From DAHVFK01 sp963755395 (GTDB lineage: Bacteria; Pseudomonadota; Gammaproteobacteria; Burkholderiales; SG8-39): a stretch of 64,000 nucleotides of DNA. A model generated the notes under the pieces. It saw only the letters and a program-made list of their open reading frames with translations. It was not told the origin of the DNA and did not search any database. The DNA is taken from assembly GCA_963755395.1 (NCBI GenBank), contig CAVWJJ010000003.1, forward strand, positions 248,001-312,000, written 5' to 3'. This document shows, piece by piece, positions 14,798 to 25,025 of this stretch. A program made the translations under genes and the position numbers. Within the stretch, counting starts at the first letter, position 1; each line of letters begins with the position of its first letter.

Positions 14798-15183
14798 TTG
14801 CCCACCTCATGGAACTCGCGGCGTTCCGTGGCTACCACCACGTCACCGTCCAGCCTTTCGAGCTTCCCGTCCTTGAAGAACACGGCGAGCTTACGCTGCT
14901 CGGTCTTGCCGCCCGGGGGCCGATGGTAATAGACGTAGTCCCAGCGGTCGGCGTGGAAGATGTCGGTCAGCAAGGGAGTGCCCAGCACGAAGCGGACCTG
15001 GTCCTTCGACATGCCGGGCTTGAGCTGCGACACCATCTCCTGGGACACGTAGTTGCCCTGCTGAATGTCGATCGTGTAGGCGTCGAGCCACTTGGTGAAG
15101 CTGCCGCAGCCCGCGAGCGAGAGCGCCGCGGCGACAAGGAGCACGCGAGAAAGGAGCCGCACGGAGGGAAGCGCAATATCCAA
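14794..15183 (-). CDS. bamE: Outer-membrane protein assembly factor BamE (SmpA)
   Basis: Lipoprotein subunit of the BAM complex that inserts beta-barrels into the outer membrane. 129 residues. A signal peptide with lipobox LAGC places the lipidated Cys at about residue 26. The SmpA/OmlA fold follows: YTIDIQQGNYVSQEMV, LKPGMSKDQVRFVLGTPLLTD and FHADRWDYVYYHRPPG. Divergent from fur with a 56-base gap, the arrangement seen in many Beta- and Gammaproteobacteria. Confidence 0.93.
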   Translation of the reverse strand: MDIALPSVRLLSRVLLVAAALSLAGCGSFTKWLDAYTIDIQQGNYVSQEMVSQLKPGMSKDQVRFVLGTPLLTDIFHADRWDYVYYHRPPGGKTEQRKLAVFFKDGKLERLDGDVVVATERREFHEVGK

Positions 15184-15239
15184 GGGATGGAAAAGGCTAT
15201 ATCATAAACGACGATCGATATTGCGCGACCCGCCCGACG

Positions 15240-15707
15240 ATGAACTCTGCGCAGAGCCTGAAGGAAATCGGTCTCAAGGCGACGCTTCCGCGGCGCAAGA
15301 TCCTGGAGTTGTTCGAGACCAGCAAGGACGTGCGCCACCTTTCGGCGGAAGACGTCTATCGCAAGCTGATTGCCGAGGGGATCGACGTCGGGCTGGCGAC
15401 CGTCTACCGCGTGCTGACGCAGTTCGAGCAGGCGGGGCTGCTGTCGCGCCAGCACTTCGAGACCGGCAAGGCGGTGTTCGAGCTGAACCAGGGCGGCCAC
15501 CACGACCATCTGGTCTGCCTGCAATGCGGCCGGGTCGAGGAATTCTACGACCCCGAGATCGAGAAGCGGCAGACGGAGGTCGCCCGCAAGCGCGGCTTCG
15601 ATCTGCGAGGGCACTCCCTTGCGCTGTACGCGGATTGCGGCAAGCCGGATTGCGAGCACCGCGCCGCGGCACGGCGGCTCGAGCGCGACTCGGGCGAAGG
15701 CGCCTAG
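15240..15707 (+). CDS. fur: Ferric uptake regulator Fur
   Basis: Iron-responsive repressor. 155 residues. An N-terminal winged helix (LKATLPRRKILELFE, DVYRKLIAEGIDVGLATVYRVLTQFEQAG) is followed by the metal-binding dimer domain: GGHHDHLVCLQCGRVEEF has the His cluster and a CxxC, and the end ADCGKPDCEH has the second Cys pair. Normal length for Fur. It converges on recN with a four-base overlap of the stop codons. No convincing Fur box was found in the short gap to bamE. Confidence 0.95.
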   Translation: MNSAQSLKEIGLKATLPRRKILELFETSKDVRHLSAEDVYRKLIAEGIDVGLATVYRVLTQFEQAGLLSRQHFETGKAVFELNQGGHHDHLVCLQCGRVEEFYDPEIEKRQTEVARKRGFDLRGHSLALYADCGKPDCEHRAAARRLERDSGEGA

Positions 15708-17359
15708 CCGCCGAGCATCTCGGCGGCGTGACGGCGCGTGGTCGCCGTGATTTGCGCCCCGCCCAGCATGCGCGCAAGTTCCTCGACTCGGGCCTTGCCT
15801 TCGAGTTCCTGTACGCTCACTGCGAGCTTGCCGCGCGCGCCGGCCTTGACCACCGTCCATTGCCGGTCGCCTTGCGCGGCGACTTGCGGCAGATGGGTCA
15901 CGCACAGCACCTGACGCTCGCGTCCGAGCCGTCGCAGCGAACGGCCCACGGTCTCCGCGACCGCCCCGCCGATGCCCGAGTCCACTTCGTCGAACACCAG
16001 CGCACCCACCGGCGAGGCCTTGCTCGCCACCAGCTGCAGCGCGAGGCTGATACGCGACAGCTCGCCGCCCGAGGCCACCTTTGCCAGCGGCCGCAGCGGC
16101 AGGCTCGGATGGGACGAAACCTCGAACTCGACTTCCTCCGCCCCGGTCGCCGCAGGGGTCTCGAGCGCACGCAGGGCGACGGCGAAGCGTCCGCCGCTCA
16201 TGGCCAGCTGCTGCATGCCTTCGCTTACCGCCTTCGACAGCGCCTGGGCAGCGCTCTTGCGCCGCCCCGAGAGCTTGTTCGCCGCGGCGCCGAAGCGCTC
16301 GCGCGCCGCGCCGACCTCGTGCCGCAAGGCTTCGGGGTCCACCGCGAGTTCCAGTTCGGCGAGCCGTGCCTGCAGCTCGACGGCGAGGCTCGCCAGCTCA
16401 ACCGGTCGGACGCGGAACTTGCGCCCGGCGGCATGCAGCGCCTCGATGCGCGTCTCGGCTTCGCGCAGCGCGGCGGGATCGAGCTCGACGCGCGAGGCGT
16501 AGCGGCGCAACTCGCGCAGCGCTTCGCCCGCCTGCGCCGCGGCGGCTTCCAGCCCCTCGACCACGGGCACGAGCTGCGGGTCGTGCTCTGACAACGCGCG
16601 CAGGCGGCCGGTGACCGCCGCGAGCCGCGGCAGGCTCGCACCCTCCGCCTCCGACAGCGCATCGAGCGACGCCTGGGCGCCTTCGAGCAGCGCGGAGCCG
16701 TGGGCGAGCCGCGCGTGCTCGGCCGTGAGCAGATCCCATTCGCCTTCACGCGTCGCGAGCCTGGTCAACTCGTCGAGCTTGGCCCGCAGATCCGCCCGTT
16801 CGGCCTCACGCTGCGCGAACTGGGTCTGCGCCTCGTGCGCCAGCGCCTCAAGGCGCTTCCAGGCACGGAATGCCTCGGCCGTCTCCCGCGCCAGCGCTTC
16901 GGCGCCGGCGTGCGCGTCGAGCAGCTCGCGCTGGGCCGCCGGGCGCAGCAGCGACTGGTGCGCATGCTGGCCGTGAATGTCGATCAGGTATTCGCCCGCT
17001 TCGCGCAGCTGCGCCATGGTGGCGGCGCGGCCGTTGATGAAGCAGCGCGAGCGCCCTGCGTGGTCGACGCTGCGCCTGAGGATGAGGTTTCCCGGATCCC
17101 CCTCGAGCTCTCGCTCGGCGAGCCAGGCCGCGAGCGGCGCCCCCTGGTCGAGGTCGAATTCCGCCGACAGCTCCGCCCGCTCGGCCCCCTCGCGCACGGT
17201 CGCCGCGTCCGCCCGGCCGCCCATCAGCAACTCGATCGCGTCGACCAGTATCGACTTGCCCGCGCCGGTCTCGCCCGTCAGCACTGTGAAGCCGGGGCCG
17301 AACTCCATATCGACCCGCTGCACGATGACAAAGTCGCGGATGCCGAGGGCGCGCAGCAT
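15704..17359 (-). CDS. recN: DNA repair protein RecN
   Basis: SMC-like ATPase for double-strand-break repair. 551 residues. Walker A GETGAGKS at 29-36; a long central coiled coil rich in Ala, Glu, Arg and Leu (about 150-360); signature VASGGELSRISLALQL and Walker B GALVFDEVDSGIGGAVAE near the C-terminus. The stretch QVLCVTHLPQVAAQGD holds the switch histidine. Frame intact. Six bases after nadK, in the common nadK-recN order. Confidence 0.95.
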   Translation of the reverse strand: MLRALGIRDFVIVQRVDMEFGPGFTVLTGETGAGKSILVDAIELLMGGRADAATVREGAERAELSAEFDLDQGAPLAAWLAERELEGDPGNLILRRSVDHAGRSRCFINGRAATMAQLREAGEYLIDIHGQHAHQSLLRPAAQRELLDAHAGAEALARETAEAFRAWKRLEALAHEAQTQFAQREAERADLRAKLDELTRLATREGEWDLLTAEHARLAHGSALLEGAQASLDALSEAEGASLPRLAAVTGRLRALSEHDPQLVPVVEGLEAAAAQAGEALRELRRYASRVELDPAALREAETRIEALHAAGRKFRVRPVELASLAVELQARLAELELAVDPEALRHEVGAARERFGAAANKLSGRRKSAAQALSKAVSEGMQQLAMSGGRFAVALRALETPAATGAEEVEFEVSSHPSLPLRPLAKVASGGELSRISLALQLVASKASPVGALVFDEVDSGIGGAVAETVGRSLRRLGRERQVLCVTHLPQVAAQGDRQWTVVKAGARGKLAVSVQELEGKARVEELARMLGGAQITATTRRHAAEMLGG

Positions 17360-17365
17360 CGCGGC

Positions 17366-18265
17366 TCAGTCAGGCTCGCCGGGGTCCCGCCCGCGATCCA
17401 CCGCTTCGCTCCAGCGCAGCTTCTCGCGCAGCATGACGAAATAGCTGTAGCCGGGTGGATGGACGAAGCGCACGGACTGGCCCGAGCGGCGCAGCACCAG
17501 GCGGTCGCCCTGGGCCATGTCGGCCAGCGCGTAGCCGTCGAAATGCGCCCGCGCGTCAAGTGCGCGCACCAGGACGATTTCGATCACGCTGCGGTCGCTT
17601 ACGCTCACCGGGCGCGCCGAGAGCGTGTGCGGGTTGAGCGGCACCAGCGCGAACGCGCCGACGCCGGGATGCAGGATCGGCCCCTGGGCCGACAGCGCGT
17701 ACGCGGTGGACCCGGTCGGCGTCGCGACGATCAGGCCGTCGGCGCGCAGGGTGTAGACGTACTCGCCGTCGATGTAGACCTCGAACTCGATCAGCCTGCC
17801 CTGCGAGCCCTTGCCCACCACCGCCTCGTTCAGCGCCAGCGTCCGCTGCAGCAGCTCTCCCTCGCGCCGGATCTCGGCTTCGAGCAGCGCGCGCTCCTCC
17901 AGCACGTAATGGCCGTCGAGGATGGTGCCGATCGAGGACGGCATGTCCTTCAGGGCGATGTCGGTCATGAACCCGAGGCGCCCGAGATTCACGCCCGCGA
18001 GCGGCACGCCGTGGCGCACCAGATTGCGCGCCGCCGCAAGCATGGTCCCGTCTCCGCCGACCACGATGGCCAGCTCGGCGCCGCCGCCGATGGCTTCGTA
18101 GTCGACCCCCCGCATCGCGTCGCCGAACGCGGGGGCGGTCTCTTTCTCGATCAGGACCTCGCAGCCGCGCGTCTCGAGCAGGCGGCGCAACTCCCGCAGG
18201 GAGGCCGCGATCTCCGGGCTGTGGTGCTTGCCGATCAGGGCCACGCGGCGGAAGGCTAGAGGCAT
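17366..18265 (-). CDS. nadK: NAD kinase
   Basis: Phosphorylates NAD to NADP. 299 residues. The GGDGT motif (VVGGDGTML, residues near 75) and the conserved NE-containing loop (LALNEAVVGKGSQGR) are present, followed by DGLIVATPTGSTAYALSAQGPILHPG, the substrate loop of the family. It starts ATG at 18265 and is divergent from hrcA across a 53-base gap. It shares a strand and short spacing with recN. Frame intact. Confidence 0.95.
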   Translation of the reverse strand: MPLAFRRVALIGKHHSPEIAASLRELRRLLETRGCEVLIEKETAPAFGDAMRGVDYEAIGGGAELAIVVGGDGTMLAAARNLVRHGVPLAGVNLGRLGFMTDIALKDMPSSIGTILDGHYVLEERALLEAEIRREGELLQRTLALNEAVVGKGSQGRLIEFEVYIDGEYVYTLRADGLIVATPTGSTAYALSAQGPILHPGVGAFALVPLNPHTLSARPVSVSDRSVIEIVLVRALDARAHFDGYALADMAQGDRLVLRRSGQSVRFVHPPGYSYFVMLREKLRWSEAVDRGRDPGEPD

Positions 18266-18318
18266 GATGGCGGCGATTTAACCACAGCACGAGTCGGCGG
18301 GAAATGTAGAATGGTCTC

Positions 18319-19338
18319 ATGCTGGACAAGCGTGCACAGATCCTGCTGAAGACCCTGGTCGAGCGCTACATCGCCGAGGGTCAGCCGGTGGGCTCGCGCA
18401 CCCTTTCCAAGTACTCCGGACTGGACCTTTCGCCGGCCACGATCCGCAACGTCATGTCGGACCTGGAGGAGATGGGCTTCATCTCAAGTCCGCATACCTC
18501 GGCGGGCCGCATTCCGACGCCGCTCGGCTACCGCTTCTTCGTCGACACCCTGCTCGTGACCAGGCCGCTGCAGTCGGGCGAGATCCACCGGCTCGAAGGG
18601 CAGTTCCAGCCCGACAATCCGCAGCGCGCGATCCAGTCGGCGTCGAACCTGCTCTCGCAGCTGACGCACTTTGCGGGGGTGGTGATGACGCCGCGCCGGC
18701 GCGCGGTCTCCTTCAGGCACATCGAGTTCCTCAGGCTGTCGGAACGGCGGGTGCTGCTGATCGTGGTCACGCCCGAGGGCGACGTGCAGAACCGGATCCT
18801 GTTCACCGAGCGCGACTACTCCCAGTCGGAGCTGGTCGAGGCGGGCAACTACATCAACCAGAACTACGCCGGCCGGAGCTTCGAGGACGTGCGCCAGCAC
18901 CTGCACCAGGAACTGCGCGAGATCCGGCACGACATGATCATGCTCATGACCGCGGCGCTCGAAGTCGGCGACAAGGCGGTGAGCGAAAGCAACGAGGAAT
19001 ACGTAATCTCCGGCGAGCGCAACCTGCTCGAGGTGAGCGAGTTGTCGCAGGACATGAAGCGCCTGCGCCAGCTGTTCGAGCTGTTCGAGAAGAAGACCTC
19101 GCTGCTGCAGATTCTGGACGTGTCGCTGCGCGGGCAGGGCGTGCAGATCTTCATCGGCGGCGAGTCCGGTTTTTCGACGCCGGACGAAGTGACCGTGGTG
19201 ACCGCGCCCTACAAGGTGGACGGCGAGGTGGTCGGCACGGTAGGCGTGATCGGGCCGACGCGCATGGCCTACGACCGCGTGGTGCCGATCGTCGACGTCA
19301 CCGCGAAGCTCCTCTCGAGCGCGCTGTCGCAGGGCTAG
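18319..19338 (+). CDS. hrcA: Heat-inducible transcription repressor HrcA
   Basis: Represses chaperone genes by binding the CIRCE operator. 339 residues. An N-terminal winged helix (RAQILLKTLVERYIAEGQPVGSRTLS, SPATIRNVMSDLEEMGFI) is followed by the GAF-like and dimerisation domains to the C-terminus (VGVIGPTRMAYDRVVPIVDVTAKLLS). No CIRCE sequence (TTAGCACTC-N9-GAGTGCTAA) was seen upstream of hrcA, grpE, dnaK or dnaJ, so its target, perhaps groESL, lies elsewhere. Four bases upstream of hemH. Confidence 0.94.
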   Translation: MLDKRAQILLKTLVERYIAEGQPVGSRTLSKYSGLDLSPATIRNVMSDLEEMGFISSPHTSAGRIPTPLGYRFFVDTLLVTRPLQSGEIHRLEGQFQPDNPQRAIQSASNLLSQLTHFAGVVMTPRRRAVSFRHIEFLRLSERRVLLIVVTPEGDVQNRILFTERDYSQSELVEAGNYINQNYAGRSFEDVRQHLHQELREIRHDMIMLMTAALEVGDKAVSESNEEYVISGERNLLEVSELSQDMKRLRQLFELFEKKTSLLQILDVSLRGQGVQIFIGGESGFSTPDEVTVVTAPYKVDGEVVGTVGVIGPTRMAYDRVVPIVDVTAKLLSSALSQG

Positions 19339-19342
19339 GCCG

Positions 19343-20419
19343 GTGGCGGATCGGTTTCGCCCCGAGCCGGCGTTCGACCATGCCGGCGCCGCGCGCGATG
19401 GGATCCTGCTGGTCAACCTCGGCACCCCGGCGGCGCCCACCACCGCCGCGGTGCGTCGCTATCTGGCCGAGTTCCTGTCCGATCCGCGGGTAGTAGAGAT
19501 TCCGCGCCCGCTCTGGCTGCCGGTGCTGTACGGGGTGATTCTGGCGCTGCGGCCGGCGCGCTCGGCGCGCAAGTATGCCGAGATCTGGAGCCCGGAGGGC
19601 TCGCCGCTCGCGGTGCATACCGCGCGCCAGGCGGCGCTGCTGCGCGCCGCGCTCGGCGAGCCGGCACCGGAGGTGGCGCATGCAATGCGCTACGGGGAGC
19701 CCGGCGTCGGCGCGGAGCTCGACCGGCTGCGCGCTGCGGGCTGCGACCGGATCCTGGTCGTGCCGCTCTATCCGCAGTATGCCGCCAGCACCACTGCCAG
19801 CACCTACGACGCGGTCAGCGCCTGGCTTGCGCGCGCGCGCAACGTCCCCGAGTTGCGGCTGGTGAAGCATTTCCACGATCATCCCGCCTACATTGCCGCG
19901 CTGGCCGCAGGCGTGCGGCGCCATTGGGAGGCACACGGACGGTGTGCCAAGCTGGTGATGAGCTTCCACGGCCTGCCGCGCTTCGCGCTCGAGCGCGGCG
20001 ACCCTTACCACTGCGAATGCCAGGCGACCGGCCGGCTGCTGGCGGAGGCGCTCGGCCTCGCGCCGGACCAGTACGTGGTGACCTTCCAGTCGCGCTTCGG
20101 GCGCGCCGAGTGGCTGCAGCCCTACACCGAGCCGACCTTGATCGCCCTGGCGCGCCAAGGCGTCGACCGGGTCGACGTGGTCTGTCCCGGCTTCGTCGCG
20201 GACTGCCTCGAAACGCTGGAGGAAATCGGCATCGGCGCGAAACAGGCTTTCCTCGCCAACGGCGGGCGAGAATTCCAGCTCGTCCCCTGTCTGAACGAAG
20301 CGCCGGAATGGATCGACGCCCTGGTCGCGATCTGCGCCGCGCACGGCTGGGCGCCGCGCCCGGCGCCGGGGCTTGCGCGCCGCAGGCAGCGCGCGCTGGC
20401 GATGGGCGCCAAGGCCTAG
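19343..20419 (+). CDS. hemH: Ferrochelatase HemH
   Basis: Inserts ferrous iron into protoporphyrin IX, the last step of haem synthesis. 358 residues from a GTG start four bases after hrcA. Seen: GILLVNLGTPAAPTTAAVRRYLAEFLSDPRVVE at the start (given here by its ends DGILLVNLG and SDPRVVEIP), the YPQYAASTT loop, catalytic His in LVMSFHGLPRFALERGDPY, and VDVVCPGFVADCLETLEEI with the conserved Glu. The stop overlaps the convergent hemerythrin gene by four bases. Confidence 0.95.
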   Translation: MADRFRPEPAFDHAGAARDGILLVNLGTPAAPTTAAVRRYLAEFLSDPRVVEIPRPLWLPVLYGVILALRPARSARKYAEIWSPEGSPLAVHTARQAALLRAALGEPAPEVAHAMRYGEPGVGAELDRLRAAGCDRILVVPLYPQYAASTTASTYDAVSAWLARARNVPELRLVKHFHDHPAYIAALAAGVRRHWEAHGRCAKLVMSFHGLPRFALERGDPYHCECQATGRLLAEALGLAPDQYVVTFQSRFGRAEWLQPYTEPTLIALARQGVDRVDVVCPGFVADCLETLEEIGIGAKQAFLANGGREFQLVPCLNEAPEWIDALVAICAAHGWAPRPAPGLARRRQRALAMGAKA

Positions 20420-21123
20420 CCCGCAAGCGCGGCGCTGACTCGCCGCTGCAGGGCCTCGCGCTCCGCCGCCGGGCGCTGCGCGAGGCGCGCGGCCCAGAGC
20501 GGGAACAGGTTGCCCTCCTCGCGGTGCTCGTGCTTGGCGAGCGTGCCGGACAGGATGGCCACAAAAGGCTCGACCTCCCAGGCTTCGGGGACGGCGCCCG
20601 CCGGCGCCTCAGCAAAGCACTTCTCGACCTCATCCAGCTGCAGCAGCAGCTGCTCGTGCTCGCGCAGCATGACCTCGAGCGGCTCGACCGCGGGCTGCGG
20701 CCCGAGCTCCGGCGCCAGGATCAGGTTTTCCGCCTCGACATGGCGCCTCAGCCCCGCGGCGAAAGCATCCAGCATCGGCCTTGCGCCTGCCGTGTCGCCG
20801 GCGTTCAGGCGCCTAAGCACCCGCCCGAGGAGCTCGTCGAGCCGGTGGTGGTCGCGCCTCAGCGCATCGAGCGCGTCCTGCACCGGAGTGTCGAGCGCGA
20901 GCCGCACGGTCGCCTGCCAGCCGTCGACGCTGCGCTCGCTGCCCCAGGCCAGCGCGTCACGCAGCTGCAGGTTGAGGCTGCGCAGCAGCAGCGCAGGGTC
21001 CGCGCGGGTGAGCAGGCGTAGCGCGTGGCCCGGGCGCAGCTCGCGCACTGCGGTAAGCGCGGCGAGCGCAAGCCGGCTGTCCGTTTCCTGCCTGAGATCG
21101 ACCGTTTCGAGCAGTTCGTGCAT
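20416..21123 (-). CDS. DUF2249/hemerythrin-domain protein
   Basis: 235 residues. The N-terminal third (DLRQETDSRLALAALTAVRELRPGHALRLLTRAD) resembles the DUF2249/TusA-like fold. The C-terminal two thirds is a hemerythrin-like four-helix bundle whose probable diiron ligands are in RDHHRLDELL, RRHVEAENLIL, REHEQLLLQLDEVE and KHEHREEGNLFP. Such proteins bind O2 or NO, or take part in repair of iron centres; the exact role cannot be told. It is convergent with hemH and divergent from grpE. A link with haem or iron stress is inference from position. Confidence 0.85.
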   Translation of the reverse strand: MHELLETVDLRQETDSRLALAALTAVRELRPGHALRLLTRADPALLLRSLNLQLRDALAWGSERSVDGWQATVRLALDTPVQDALDALRRDHHRLDELLGRVLRRLNAGDTAGARPMLDAFAAGLRRHVEAENLILAPELGPQPAVEPLEVMLREHEQLLLQLDEVEKCFAEAPAGAVPEAWEVEPFVAILSGTLAKHEHREEGNLFPLWAARLAQRPAAEREALQRRVSAALAG

Positions 21124-21156
21124 AAGTCTCTATTTTGGCATGCGAACCGCGTCCCC

Positions 21157-21183
21157 CTTGAATCGCGTCGGCGGACCCCAACT
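21157..21183 (+). promoter_or_regulatory. Sigma-32 (RpoH) promoter of grpE
   Basis: CTTGAA at 21157-21162 and CCCCAACT at 21176-21183 with 13 bases between, close to the RpoH consensus CTTGAAA / CCCCATnT. It lies 37 bases upstream of the grpE ATG in the gap to the divergent hemerythrin gene. Confidence 0.7.
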
Positions 21184-21219
21184 TGAGAAGGGTTACCGGT
21201 GGAGCCGGGAAACGACGCA

Positions 21220-21765
21220 ATGTCAGAACCGACCCCTAACCCTCAGACTCCAGACACCGACGCGGCCACTCAGGAGCAAGCGCCTGTCACCATGTCGCTG
21301 GAGGAGCAACTGGCGGAGGCCGAAACGCGCGCCGAAAAGGAGCGCGAGACGGCCCTGCGGGCACTGGCCGAGGCCGACAACGCACGCAAGCGCGCGGCCA
21401 CCGAAGTCGCCAACGCGCGCAAGTTCGCCCTCGAGCGCTTCGTCGAGTCGCTACTCCCGGTCGTTGACAGCCTCGAGGCAGCGCTCAGTGCGGCGCAGGC
21501 TACCCCCGAGCCCGTCCAGAGCGGCATCGAGCTGACGCTCAAGCAGCTGCGCGGCGTGCTCGGGAAGGCCGGCGTGAACGACATTTCTCCCGCCGCGGGG
21601 GCGAAGTTCGATCCCAACTGGCACCAGGCCATGGCCGCGGTCGAATCCGACGCCGAGCCGAACAGCGTGGTCGCCGTGCTGCAGCGTGGCTGGCGCCTGC
21701 ACGAGCGGGTCGTCCGCCCGGCCCTGGTCACAGTGGCAAAGCCGCGGCCGGCCAATGACGCTTGA
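21220..21765 (+). CDS. grpE: Nucleotide exchange factor GrpE
   Basis: Releases ADP from DnaK. 181 residues from ATG 21220; a GTG at 21199 is an alternative start. A disordered acidic N-terminus precedes the long dimeric coiled coil (MSLEEQLAEAETRAEKERE, DNARKRAATEVANARKFALERFVESLLPVVDSLE, quoted by parts) and the C-terminal beta-wing (FDPNWHQAMAAVES, VAVLQRGWRLHERVVRPALVTVAK). The stop codon lies inside the next sigma-32 promoter, 74 bases before dnaK. Confidence 0.95.
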   Translation: MSEPTPNPQTPDTDAATQEQAPVTMSLEEQLAEAETRAEKERETALRALAEADNARKRAATEVANARKFALERFVESLLPVVDSLEAALSAAQATPEPVQSGIELTLKQLRGVLGKAGVNDISPAAGAKFDPNWHQAMAAVESDAEPNSVVAVLQRGWRLHERVVRPALVTVAKPRPANDA

Positions 21766-21789
21766 AAGCCGGGGCTGAAACCCCATATA
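21761..21789 (+). promoter_or_regulatory. Sigma-32 (RpoH) promoter of dnaK
   Basis: CTTGAAA at 21761-21767 and CCCCATATA at 21781-21789 with 13 bases between, a full match to the heat-shock sigma consensus. The -35 box overlaps the grpE stop codon. It gives dnaKJ its own heat-shock promoter besides the one before grpE. Confidence 0.85.
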
Positions 21790-21839
21790 CCACACTAGCT
21801 TAGCAATCAATCGGACCGCACCCAGATAGGGATACAGAC

Positions 21840-23780
<1,941 letters not shown>

Positions 23781-23851
23781 GCGTCGGCCGCGGTTAAGCG
23801 CAGACGGGCGGCGGCGAAAGCCTGCCGCCCGTTCGGCGTCCGGGAAGGGAA

Positions 23852-24964
23852 ATGGCGAAACGCGACTACTACGAAGTGCTCGGCGTCAACCGTGACGCGA
23901 GCGAGGAAGAGATCAAGAAGGCCTACCGCAAGCTCGCCATGAAGTGGCATCCGGACCGCAATCCGGACAATCCGAAGGCGGAGGAGAAATTCAAGGAGGC
24001 GAACGAAGCCTACGAGGTGCTCACCAGCGCCGAGAAGCGCGCCGCCTACGACCAGTACGGGCATGCGGGCGTGCACCCCCAGGGCAGGCGCGGGCGGAGC
24101 AGCCGGATTCGCGAGACATATTCAGCGACATTTTCGGCGACATCTTCGGCGGCCAGCGCGGCGGGCGCTCGACCGTCTACCGCGGCGCAGACCTGCGCTA
24201 CAACCTGCAGATTACCCTCGAGCAGGCCGCGCACGGCTTCGAGACCAAGATCCGCATTCCAGGCGTCGCGCAGTGCGAAACCTGCGGCGGCGGCGGCGCG
24301 CGCAAGGGCACCCAGACCCAGACCTGCCCCACGTGCCACGGCGCCGGCCAGGTTCGCATCTCGCAGGGCCCGTTTTCCATCGCCGCAGACCTGTCCGCGC
24401 TGCCACGGCAGCGGCAAGATCATCCCGCACCCGTGCGACGACTGCGGCGGCACGGGCCGCGTCAAGCTGCAGAAGACTCTCTCGGTGAAGATTCCGGCAG
24501 GCGTCGACGAGGGCGATCGCATGCGCCTCTCGGGCGAGGGCGAACCGGGCGTAAACGGCGGCCCGCCGGGCGACCTTTACGTCCAGGTCCAGGTCAAGCA
24601 GCACCCGGTATTCCAGCGCGACCACGACGACCTGCACTGCGAGATGCCGGTCTCGTTCGCGACCGCGGCGCTCGGGGGCGAAATCGAGATCCCGACGCTG
24701 GACAGTTCGGCGCGGATCAAGGTCCCGGCCGAGACGCAGAGCGGGAAAGTCTTCCGTCTGCGCGGCAAGGGCATCGTCGGCGTGCGCAGCCGCAGTGCGG
24801 GAGACCTGTTCTGCCACGTCGTGGTGGAGACCCCGGTCAAGCTCACCGAGCGGCAAAAGGACCTCCTGCGCGAGTTCGAGTCGATCAGCCAGGAAGACTC
24901 GGCCCGCCATAATCCCCGCAGCAAGTCCTGGCTGGAGAAGGTCAAGGAGTTCTTCGAGGGCTGA
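23852..24964 (+). CDS. dnaJ: Chaperone DnaJ (Hsp40), frame disturbed in the middle
   Basis: Co-chaperone that delivers substrates to DnaK and stimulates its ATPase. The J domain MAKRDYYEVLGVNRDASEEE with HPD (KWHPDRNPDNP) and the C-terminal substrate domains (from TLSVKIPAGVDEGDR) share one frame. The G/F region and first two zinc modules (RDIFSDIFGDIFGGQ, CETCGGGG, CPTCHGAGQVRISQGPFSI) are in another; CPRCHGSGK and CDDCGGTGR are back in the first. Three single insertions, near 24084, 24112 and 24383, would explain a return to frame. Ribosome site GGAAGGG before the ATG. Confidence 0.95.
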   Translation: MAKRDYYEVLGVNRDASEEEIKKAYRKLAMKWHPDRNPDNPKAEEKFKEANEAYEVLTSAEKRAAYDQYGHAGVHPQGRRGRSSRIRETYSATFSATSSAASAAGARPSTAAQTCATTCRLPSSRPRTASRPRSAFQASRSAKPAAAAARARAPRPRPAPRATAPARFASRRARFPSPQTCPRCHGSGKIIPHPCDDCGGTGRVKLQKTLSVKIPAGVDEGDRMRLSGEGEPGVNGGPPGDLYVQVQVKQHPVFQRDHDDLHCEMPVSFATAALGGEIEIPTLDSSARIKVPAETQSGKVFRLRGKGIVGVRSRSAGDLFCHVVVETPVKLTERQKDLLREFESISQEDSARHNPRSKSWLEKVKEFFEG

Positions 24965-25025
24965 CGGCAACCTCGCAGCCGATGATAGACTGGCCGCCGT
25001 CCAGTGCATCCGATGGGGAGACGGC

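Noticed and set aside
15184..15239. Fur box in the bamE-fur gap
   Set aside because: Only a short AT-rich patch is seen, without a recognisable GATAATGAT-type repeat.
18266..18318. CIRCE element in the nadK-hrcA gap
   Set aside because: No TTAGCACTC or GAGTGCTAA half-site is present on either strand.
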